Assembly (NCBI RefSeq): GCF_000003815.2
Contig: NC_049981.1
Location: 1,268,600-1,332,599, forward strand
DNA length: 64,000 nucleotides
Source of the DNA: Branchiostoma floridae
Taxonomy: Eukaryota > Chordata > Leptocardii > Amphioxiformes > Branchiostomatidae
Reading direction: 5' to 3'
Under the pieces are notes generated by a model. That model saw nothing but the letters and a program-made list of their open reading frames with translations. It did not search any database and had not been told where the DNA came from. This document shows, one piece after another, positions 42,101-54,100 of this stretch. The first letter of the stretch is position 1, and every line of letters starts with the position of its first letter. The position numbers and the translations under genes are program-made.

Positions 42101-45100
42101 GAGTAGGAACAGTTACTAAAGGCTTCAAGGAGTGTTCAGAGCAGATGGCACTTACATCCAGGCGATTAAAGTCGCCAAGGACAACAACACCAACGCCTGG
42201 GTACTGTCTGCGGACGTCGTCAATGGAATCCGACAGGAAATCCAGAAGAGCGTCGTCACGAGTGGAGTTTGGAGGGTGGTAAACGGCACAGAGGGCGATG
42301 GACGACACGGATCGAGGAAGCCAATGCGGCCGCAGTTGCATCCATAAACATTCCAAGCCCGCCGGAACAGGGTTGAGAGGCTTCGCCGTTATAGAGTTCT
42401 TGACATAAACGGCCACCCCTCCGCCCCTCTTGTTGGGACGGTCCCTGCGGAACACGCTGTATCCCTCAATAGACGTGGCTTCTGTCGGCAGATCTTCAGA
42501 AAACCACGTTTCAGTGACAACGGCAATCTGGGCTTTACTGGAGTTGAGGACCAAGCTGAACTCGTCCATTTTATTCACCAGCGAGCGAGTGTTTGTCAAC
42601 AAAATTCCTGGCATACTTCGAAGTTGTGAAGTCTTGACGTGATCACATGTAATGGAACGCAGGTGCTGTTTGCGAGCACTGATGTTGATGGCATTACGGT
42701 GGGATTGAATACCACTACATCGGGATTTGTATATGAAGTCAAGTGACGGGTTTACAGGCCTATTTCCAACAACAGTATTTATGGGTCTCTGAAGATTCCT
42801 ACCAGCTCTGTTTCCTCTGTACCTGCCTCGCGTCTTCAGGACCCCAAGGCAGCGAAGGTGTGACTTCAGCAGAGGTTCAACTGGCAGTGCCATCCGCCTC
42901 AAACTGCGCAGAAATCCAATGGAGTACAGTACCCCGGAGGACGCCATGGCACACACGGTCACGCAGAGCTACAGCCACTCAGTCCGAGCTGTTTTCTGCA
43001 CACAAACTTCACTTCACACAGTAGGTTGACCGTTCCGTAGACTCCTCAGACATTTACACAACTGTCAAAACATATATATTGCACAAAAACCTGATGAAGA
43101 CACCGGAGCGGCGCTCTGTAGGAGAGAGGTATAAACCGCGGCTGCTCGCTACAGAGCGCCACGTAATATAGCGAAATACTGATCATGATGAATGGAGTGC
43201 TTTATGACGATTTTGTGGCAAGAATAGCACTACAGTCAGAAGCTTGAAGACCTTTGCTGAGGCATCATCAAAACGTAAGCAGGTGGGAATTTACTGGTAC
43301 TTAAAAAAACAAACTCCAATCTGATATAATCATTTCGGATGCTTTGTTTTGTTCTTGTTACAGTTGAACCACTAGAATGTCTCACAGACTACGAAGGTAC
43401 ATCTTACCGTGGTACAAGACAGTTTACCGAATCAGGATTGACGTGCCAGCACTGGGATAGTACTTTTCCACACAACAACACGTACTTGGAAAAGTTTCCT
43501 AACAGCGGATTGGATGAGAACTTCTGTAGAAACCCAGACGGGCTACCAGATGCAAGGAAACCGTGGTGCTACACAACAAACCCAGATGTTAGATGGGAGT
43601 ATTGTGACATCCCAGCGTGCGGTACGTACCATGTTTTCTGACAATTTAGAATCTTCGGTCTTCGGAATAATAGAGTAAAACTCAAGAATGATGTTTCCTT
43701 TTTGCAATTTGGAATACAGTATATACTACATAATATCCTTAAATAACACTGTTTCGATGATAACATTCTGGGAAAATCTTTGAATATCTAGTCAAAAATT
43801 ATGGACATAAAGCAATGCGTTTCGCCCATTTATACAACAGCCATGCAACTACTTTATGGCATATGTGCTTTATGCCAATAACTGCTAGTTCATTTAGAAA
43901 ATTGCTTGACGTTTCAACTTGATTACATAGATCAAATTGGTAAAATACCTTAGTTCTTCAATATTTCCTACACAACATCTCAATGATATGTGTTTTAGCA
44001 AATATGCAGAATATGTTGTCAATGTAAATTAACCATGGCTGTAAGGTAGCTTATTTTCATCTATAGTCATTAAATCAATTACTTAATTTTCTTCAATTGA
44101 TAGAAGACGCTGATGATGCTACAACAACCTGCGACCTGAACCTTCAAGAGCAAGCAGAACGTTGCAAGGCAACCGAAGACGCTCCGATCTGCAGTGGTCA
44201 TGGTGTCTGTGATTGTGGGCAGTGTAGATGCCATCACAGCCTCCCCATACTGCCCTTTCAAAGGTTTACCGGACAGTTTTGCGAATGTGACAGCCTGTCA
44301 TGTGACCGATACAAGGGACAAATTTGTGGAGGTTTGATTTGAATTGATTTGGTTGATTTGCACATAAAACGAACGTACAGAAAGTAAAGTTAAAAAATAA
44401 CATACAACGTGCAGGAGAGAGGAAGAAGCCAAATAGGCTTATACATGCCCTCCTAACAAATACTAGTACTAACAAACTACGATGAAATAATTTAAATATG
44501 AAACAGATGATAACAAATAGATAAGTAACAATTAAATGATTAACGACAAAGAAATATAGTAATTATTATGACATAAATGGAGCTATCTAATAGGGTAATA
44601 ACAAATCAAATACAGTACGATATATCGATAACAAAATATAGGTGCATAGAAAATTATTGAAAAACAAAAAAGGTAGCAATTAAAGTCCTCTGACTGTATA
44701 TATGTTAACCATAGCAATAAGTTTCGTCGTTACCTTCCAGTCTAGTACGACTACTCAAGTAACTACCATCTGTTGTTTTCATGTATCTTGATCTATTTTA
44801 CACACTTATATTTTGACTTATTACGCCTCAGACTATTTCGTTATTTGTATCTGTATGTAACAGACACAATCGTCATTCGGCAGCTGCGCGGCAGCAGCTT
44901 GTTATACTATACTGAATAAACTGTCAGAAACTGATAGGCACTTGACAACATTGGTTCACTCTAAAATTGTTCTTGAAGTTTCTTCTTTAATGCATCCCCT
45001 TCCTCAATAAGCAATAGTAGGTCTCTTTATTTTAACACGTACAGATTTTTGTCATAGCTACTATGACATACTCTTTCCGCGATGTTATTCCAACAGGACA

Positions 45101-48100
45101 CGGTGTGTGTCAATGTGGAGACTGTGTCTGTGAAGAAGGCTGGGCCGGCGCGGCTTGTGAATGCACAACAAGTGTTGACAACTGTATATCGTCAAATGGG
45201 GTAAGAATTTACAGTTACCATAATAAAACATAAAGACTTTATAGTATCTTCTTCAACTTGCTGTTTGGATAAAAGGACGAAAATGTATAAATATTTAGCT
45301 TACCCTGATGTGTGGTGTAATGTAAATCATTAAATATATACATATCTAATACATGGATTATTGCGATTTTTTAAATGTAATGCAAATACCAAGTTAATGT
45401 AGTTGCTGTGCAATGTGGCATTTTTCAGCTTATTTGTAACAACGGTGGTGATTGTCAGTGTGGCGTCTGCAGATGTGATCCATTCAGTTACTACTTTGGG
45501 CCTCAGTGTGAAGATTGTGCGGTAAGTTTTCCATCTACAAAATATATTATAGCACTTGTTCACCTTTATCCACGAGCGAACGTATATCCGTTGTTTGCAT
45601 AAAACAGTGTACCAAGTAGAGGACATTCAAATTCAATATTCTAAGTACATTTGAACGTTTTATATATTAGGTAGGTAACTAAAGGATGGACCAAACATAT
45701 GCAGGTAATTGGTACTGGTTGTGTGCATGAACAGCATCAATTAAAAAAAAAAACTGTCAAAACCAAGACTTCCTTGTTCTTCTGCGTTACTTGGATATTT
45801 CGAATTCTATATCCAGTAGCTTACTGATGGGTATGCTCATTTTTTTAGACCTGCGTTGGAAAGTGCGGAGACCTCAGAGAATGTGGAGAATGCCTGACTG
45901 GTGGAATGGAAGATTGCACGGAAGTTTGCAGCGGGTTAAAAGTCGTCCAAGTCGAAGACATTAACACAGGTCTGATTTAATGTCACCACATCCCCTTCCA
46001 AAACAATACCAGGATAACATTCAATTTCATCATCCAAAGGAAGCAATGATATGTAAGGGGATATCATTGCTTCCCGTGAATGTTCTTCAGCTATCATTGG
46101 ATACCCGCCCCATGGCAACCCAATCCATTTCCAAAGAATACAGTTTTAAGTATGGTATTTTGTTGCAATGTATAGATAAATTATGAATACATTGAAAACA
46201 TTTTGTCGAAACTTGGCATAAAACTGATATAATAAAACCGCTCAAGACAATATCAGCATAATATAGACATTTGCTACTCTAGTTTTAATGATTGTTGTCT
46301 TTTAATTAAGACCATGACTTGCCTTTAGAGTAAATTGTAACTAAGAGTGGTTGTTTTCCCGTAGATTCTTCTAAGACCTGCAGTTACCGGTCTGCTACCG
46401 ACAGGGAGTTTGAGTTTGCGTACGAGTATGCTGCAGAGGGTGGTGTAGTCGTTAGGTACCACGGTAAGCGTCTTTCACTTTTTTAAACTTTAATGTTCCT
46501 TGACACTCAGAGAACTCAAATTCAATCAATAGTGGTTGGTTATAATTGTCGTTTGAAGCAACAACTTTCAAAATACTGAGTGTAACTATGAGTTTGATAC
46601 AGAAGACTTTACTAAATAAAAATGGCAGTATTTCTCCCTTCTATTGTATTGTTGCTTCACTCTCTATGCTGAAATGTTGATACCTATAGAACACATCACG
46701 GTGTACTCCGTATCTCACGATAGAGGTACCACCCCAACCACGATTTGCATCGACAGCCGGAAGAGGTTGATCCGACCCGCGGGAGGGCTGGGACTGAGGG
46801 TGATACGTAATACACTGTCATATTTCATTAATATCTACCTAATAGTATTCATCCATCTCTACCTGAAGGGCATGAAAGACTCTCTTGGTGCTGCATAGCT
46901 ATTGTATAACATGCTAGAAACACAAGCATGATAGAGGTCTAGCTTCTGTGTCAACGGAATCTTAGATCAATGTGTGATAACCAACATGTTTTCTTTCTTA
47001 TTTGCCAGTGGTACCTTCCATTGTACATCCTCCAGTGGAAACCACAGGTGTTGATGAAGGCGTTCTCAGTCTCTTCTGTGAGGCGAATGTGAAACTCCCG
47101 ATCGTGTGGACAAAGGGTGGCAGGACAATAACCAGTACCCAGAGGAGATATGACGTAGTGGAGTACAACGACGGACGCGCGTCACAGCTAAGGATAGACC
47201 CCCTGCGACGACATGATGACGACACATTCACGTGTAGATTGGAGAATCCCGAGGACGGGACTGTGGTAGAGGCTAGCGCGCCTGTTAACGTAATAGCAGG
47301 TGAGAAAAAGTATCATGTCGAACAAAAACGCAAAGAAGTTCGCCATGTCCTTCGTTATTTTTTTAAAAAGTACTTTCAAAAGTATTATTCCATAGCTGCA
47401 AATTTTGCGCCCAAACTGTAAGTATTCTGAATTTCGAATCTCCATTCAGTTGGACAGTTGTAAATTATTCCTGACATACTTGCCCCATTTCAAGCGTTAG
47501 TAAACAGCGCGAAAATATGCCGTGACCATGTCCCTTTATTGATGGTAGTTCTCACAACACAACAAATTAAAATCGCTTATTATATATATACATTGTACGT
47601 CGTAAATATTGACATCCTACACAATAGGGTGATTTCAACTTATAATGTAAAAACAACGACCATAAACAGTGACTTCGTTTTTATGAGTTAAACGATTGCC
47701 AGGATGCAAAACACATATCCATCAGTTAACAGAAGTTTTACTACTAACAGTGGCGTATTTTTAGAAATAAACACACGTACCTCCAAATTTTCGATTTGCA
47801 AATTTGTCGGTACGTGTGTTTACCTTTAAAAATACGTCAAATAAGCACGTATAAACTGTGCTCATACGTGCTTCATGAACCTCTTCAACGACATATACAT
47901 CAATTCTGGTGCCAATTCGATGTCAAATAAAAATTCCCCATTCTCCAATATATCACAGAGGACAACCTACCTGACGGATTCCCAACAATCACCCAACATC
48001 CTCAACTAAAAGTAGTAGAGAAGGGCCGCCCTTCGGTACTTGTGTGCAGTGCAAGAGGAGATCCTGATCCTGACATCACATGGCTGAAAGATATGGTCCC

Positions 48101-51100
48101 TGTAGACATGGCGGACTCTCGTATAAAGCTTTTGGGGTCAGGTATGTATGAAAGAGAAAGAGGATAACATTGTGTAGTAATATTTGCTGCACTAGATGTA
48201 TATGACGCATGTTGTCTTAGATAGGGTTATCTATCTAAGCTATAAATGGACGGATCAATTTGACTTTCAGTGGTAGCCAATACATGTGCCGGCAATGCTT
48301 TCATTTTTTGTTTCAATCACGAAACAATGTCATCTTTTAGCGTATTTTTTTTTTAATTTCTTTGGTAAAGTAGAGTGAAGTAGGCCATCTGAGGTCAAAC
48401 ACCTATCGCCATTCATTAAGTTAAATGAAGTCGTAATATGATGAGTGCATTTGTATAGTCTGTGGTAGCATTGCACATACATGTAGAAGATACCAAAGCA
48501 AAATGATATCACTGTCTCTGAGTTTTTATTCTGCAATATAACACCACCTAGGCTAAATACATTAGTCTTTACATACTGATGTCCCTTTATGTTGGAGTCT
48601 AGAAGGTGACGTTGATTGTGCATCGTACAAATGGTAGGACAATCATGTTGTGTCGTTTCTCAGGTTCCCTTCAAATCGACAGTGTAACTGAAGAAGACGA
48701 AGGCAGATACGAGTGTGTGGCTAAGAATGGTCTAGGCACTCGCTACTCCTACCCGGCCAACCTGTATATTCGGGGTAGGTTTGCACTTACCAATACAATG
48801 TGCAATCAGTACAGTACATCAAATACGTAGTGCAAAATAAACGGTCAAAACTGAAATACAGGGGCTTTAAGGTAGCAGAATACAGTTTTCGGCCTATGGG
48901 GCTTCCTATAGTTAAGGACCGCAAGGTGACTGACATCGACGCGGATAAAGTTATAGTAGGGTGCATTTGGGAAGCACGGCAGACGAGTATGTTAAAGTCG
49001 AGGGTACAAGGTACAAAATAACCGAAAACAAAAAATATTGTGGTTTTTTAACATTGTGACGCCCTCTTTGAAATAGGGTCATGCGGGGTTACCCGGAACT
49101 GCAGCCGACTCACTTAGACAGCCAGCTGTAAAGGTCACGCGTATTTATACAACGACAGGCCCAAACTGAAAAATCTCATTCGTGCCATCTGAGAGCCGAC
49201 ATATTATACTACCGCACAGTAAAGTTCATCCCTCGCTTACATGTACTTAAAGGTATTTACGAACGATTGAAGATTTCGACCGCACTATGTTTTTACCCCT
49301 ACGTCATTGACTCCGGGGGTCGCGTAGAAATACTGTACTCTGCCGCCTTAATCTATGGCTTTCCCCCAAAAAAATCCCTATAACTAGAGACAACGAATTA
49401 GATGCACTTGCCAAGAAACGCATGCATTATACAGTTCTAGCTTCTGCGTAATCTTTGATCAAGGTGTATTAACATGTTTTGTTTGTCTATTCATACAGTT
49501 CGTCGAGTTCCGCCTCGATTTTCAGTCATTCCAGAGGATATTGAAGTCAACCGCGGAGATAACATCAACCTTACCTGTGTTGCTGTTGGCTCTCCCATGC
49601 CCTCGGTACAATGGGTTAAGGGACTGCACGACCTATCAGATAAGCCCTTTCAGAGTGGACGGAGTTATCTTCGGCAGGAAAACGTGTTAGAAAGCGCAAA
49701 CTACACTTGTGTGGCTTCCAGTGAGCTTGGTATGGTGGAACACACGGTACAAGTTACGGTGAAAGGTACGTTTCTTTTGTAACCTATACAAACATGCACA
49801 CAACAGCCACTAAAGGCTGAACAATGTCAATGTTTAACACATGGAAGAGCTATTTACAGCAGTATAGATCAGTGGCCAATATATGTGGCTCACAGCTGAG
49901 AAGATGTCCTTTCAACGAAATTATATACTGCAACGATAAATGGTCCAATTTCTAACAGTTTTTATCATCTTTGATTTATATCTTACTGTTGTCTTTGATC
50001 AAGATCAAGATAAGCTAAAAAGCAGTTACTCAAGCAACTGGATATAAATCTTTGCTAACCAGTAAATGGCTAATGGGCAAATACTGTCACTGTATTTGGT
50101 TTTCATTTAGGCAGGTGTAAAATGAAAGTCCATGCATTTTACAATTTCAAATATTTTGCTAACACTACATGTACAATCAATTTATCATATAAATTTTCGC
50201 ACTTTCTTTTTCATGCAAGATGCCCTAGCTATGGTCGAAGGTTACGCCGCACGGCGTGGAGACTGCCCTGGGAACGACATCTGGGGAATCTACGCACGCT
50301 CCACCACGTTAGAAGACTGTGCCCGGCGGTGTACACGTCATCCCCGATGCGCTGCGTTCATGTTCTTTGATAACCAGGAATGCTACCCGAAGTCCCAGTC
50401 CTGTGAAGAGACGGCGCAAACAAACCCAAAGTCTGTTTTCTATGACAGAATTGTAGGTGGGTAGCATGTAGGACTAATAAAGCACCCAAAGCATCCAATA
50501 AAAAAAAAAGCACACTTCACATTGCTCATTTGCAAAGTCAAGGATTTTAACGTTAAAAACCTAATGTATCAATTGTTATTTGCCATGAGGTGTTTAGCTG
50601 TTACTACTTCGATCGTCACTAAGGGCCCATAACCTTTAACATTTCACACAATATCAGAGAATTTGACATACTTAAAGAGACTAATTGTATTATAAAATCA
50701 TGTAATAGATACGGCTAAGGTAAACCACAAGGGTTCAGGTCTATCCTATTACCTGGATGTCTAAACCTTCATCGACATAGCAAAAACGTATTTTTTCTAA
50801 CTGTAGGACCTACACCTCCTGGTCCGGACCCACAAGAACAGCCAGTGGTACTTTCCATTGTAAATCCTCCAGTGGACACCACGGGTGTTGATGAATCTGT
50901 CCTCAGTCTCTTTTGCGAGACGAATGTTAATCTAACAATCGTGTGGACAAAGGGTGGCAGAATAGTCACCAGTACCCGGGGCAGATATGACGTAGTGGAG
51001 TACAACGATGGACGAGCGTCAGTGCTGAGGATAGACCCCCTGCGACACTCACGTGATGACGACACATTCAAGTGCAAATTGGAGAGTGTCGATGACGGAA

Positions 51101-54100
51101 CTGTGGCAGAGGCTAGTGCGCTTGTCAACGTGATGACAGGTGAGAAAAAGTATGATGTTGAAAAACAAAAACAAAACAAAAAAGAATTACGCTATAGCTT
51201 CTTAATATATTTAGCAACTATTACGATAATATTGTATTATTTATTTCATAGTGAAAATTGCATCTTGCCATTTATTTACCCTTTAATATTTGGCAGAAAC
51301 ATGCCAAACATACCTCCTTTTGGTGCCCATGTGATGTCACATCACAACTCCCTATACTCCAATATTTTACAGAGGACAACCTACCTGACGGCTTCCCTAC
51401 AATCACCCAACATCCTCAGCTGAAGGCAGTAGAGAAGGGCCACACTGCGGTACTTGTGTGCAGTGCAAGAGGAGATCCTGATCCTGAAATCACATGGCTG
51501 AAAGATATGGTCCCTGTAGACATGGCGGACTCTCGTATAAAGCTTTTGGGCTCAGGTATGGATGAAGGAGAAAGAAAATAACATTGAGTAATACTTGCTG
51601 CTCTAGTTGTGTATGACATGTCGTTTTACATAGCCATAATCCCTCTAAGCTATAAAATTGCGCATCAATTATAGAAATAAATGGTTGATACATGTGCCGG
51701 CGATGCTTCTTTCTAGCAGATTTCTGTGGTAGACTAGAGTTGAGTGGAACATCTGAGACCAAAAATCTATCGCCATTTTTAAAGTTAAATAAAGTCTTAA
51801 TATATATAAGGAGCACGGTCATAGAATGACCACATTGCACATTATGTAGAAGGTATCAAAGCAAAAAAAAACTTCATTTTAGTTTTCATATGTTACTCTG
51901 CCACCACCTAGGCTAAAATACATTTAAATTTTAAAGTAGTTACATACTTATGTTCCTGTTGAGTCTAGAAAGTGAAATTGTAGCGCCCCACTTTTTGTAA
52001 GTTGGCTGCCATATTAGCGTTGCTGTGACGTAGATTGTTCATTGCATAAATGGTAATAAAATAAAGATATGTTGTCGTTTATTTCCCAGGTTCACTTCAA
52101 ATCAACAGTGTAACTGAAGAAGACGAAGGCAGATACGAGTGTGTTGCTACCAGTGGTCTAGGCACCCGCTACTCTTACCCGGCCAACCTGTATGTTCGGG
52201 GTAGGTTTGCACTTAACAATGTAAAAGGAAATACCTAGTGCAATATGGATGGTCAAAACAGAAATACAGATCTCTTAACCTGTGCACGGCGGTCGGTTGC
52301 TAGGGTATTCTTTCCCGTTGCTATGCGAGTTCGACAGACTATCGAGTTACAAGAGGCCTACTATTGGCTAAACTTAAAATATTTCAAAATAAACAGAATG
52401 CTATGACAAGGAAAATATATTCAAAATAAGATTAAATTCACAATTTTAGATAGTTTGAATCTTCCCGTTTGAATTGAGATAGCTGTTTTGTTTCGATTTT
52501 GCTTCCAAAGACGATTATTTTCTGTTTCAAGGAAGGCCTTCAATTTGACCAAACTCTTGAAAAGATGGGCCGCAAGTGCTATGGAAAATTCTCGATTTTT
52601 GTATTTTTCGTCATCTTAGAGGCAAATAAAACTTTTTGTTTCGGGGATTTTTAATTTTAAGCAAAGTTACAGTCAAAATTATGCGTAGAAATGGCATTTT
52701 TCGCACTTAATTACCAATAATTCAAAATCGAAGGCATTTTCTAAAAATCCCAAAACAAAAATCTCGGGAAAACCGTTGCTGTCATTTTGAGCCGTCAATG
52801 AGTTAAGTTGGACCCTTCTTGGTCGAGATCTTAAACGATGTTTGCACTCATGTCATGCCGCACGGATAGCGGAAGGGTGTAATTGATACCGGTGTAAACA
52901 ACACTTATAATATTCAAGGTCACCAACAAAAACGCCAGTAGCTTCGTTACATATTACAGGTCCGCAACAAAGTGAAAGCATAGATGTACTGTCCAGAAGA
53001 TTGTGTATATTGGTGAAAAAGTATATTTTTCGCTTGATTCAAGTTAGTTGGGGGGAAAAGGCCAGAAAGCACTGATTTGCCTGCAATGACCGCAGATGAC
53101 CTAAATAGAACAATAGGGTTCGGTTCGAATTACGTCAGATCGAACATCGTGGAACAAGGTATAGAGGCATGGAATTCGACACATTGCAAAGTAAACGTAA
53201 GCTGGTGTTAATACTACGTATATACAACATATGTGTAAATGGTTATATAATTTTCGGCTGAAGCAACAACTTTCAAACCTTTCAAATTACTGAGTGTAAC
53301 TACGATTTTGACACAGAAGACATCACTAGATACCACTAGCAGTAAGTGTATTTCTCTCTTGTATTGTATTATTGCTTCACTTCACATGTGTTGAAATCTT
53401 AGATAAATATGGAATGCAACGGTGAAGTCCGTATCAGCCGAGGTATCAGCCCCACCGCGGGTGGCATCGCCTGGTAGAAAGCCGAGGGTGATCCGACCCG
53501 CGGGAGAGCTGGGTGCGAGGATGCTGCGGAATACTGTAAATGACAACTTCACCGCGAAATTAAAACCAACGCGAACATTTTTCTATCATGGTATTAGACT
53601 GCAGTCTATGGCGTTACCGCGAAATTAAAACCACCGCGAAAAGTCATTTTTCCCGCTACCGCGAAATTAAATCCCCGCGAATTTAAATGCATTTACAGTG
53701 CACGCGTGCGGTGTTGTATTTCATGTATGTCGTCCCCTTCCAGTAAGTCACTTGTTTTAATAGAAATTTAAAAAAGCGCCGGACATTGAAAAAGGATATT
53801 GAAATCATCCGCGGAGAAAACATCAGCCTAACGTGGGGCAGTTGGCTGAATGAAGGACATTCATGACTGCCTTGGTGATGTGCATCTATTGTATATCACG
53901 ATAGAAACACAAGCATTATACAATTCTAGCTTCTGTGTCAACGGAATCTTCGATTAATTTGTGATAACATGTTTTATTTGTCTATGCTTCATACAGTTCG
54001 TCGAGTCCCGCCTCGATTTTCAGTCGTTCCAGACGACATTGAAATCAACCACGGTGATAATATCAGCCTTACCTGTGTTGCTGTTGGCTCTCCCACGCCT

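Larger units (their letters stand above)
39780..43190 (-). mobile_element. CR1/L2-like LINE, frameshifted
   Basis: A non-LTR element with endonuclease and reverse transcriptase on the minus strand. Homology to the unit 1 intron (19540-19640) is lost near 39780 and resumes near 43194, which gives approximate borders. The 3' UTR has a short hairpin (CAGCCC/GGGCTG) also seen in the fragment at 62010-62095. The 5' end carries a hairpin (GGCGCTCTGTAG/CTACAGAGCGCC). Confidence 0.8.

Noticed and set aside
42046-42347. Plus-strand frames in the LINE
   Set aside because: Shadows of the endonuclease coding strand.
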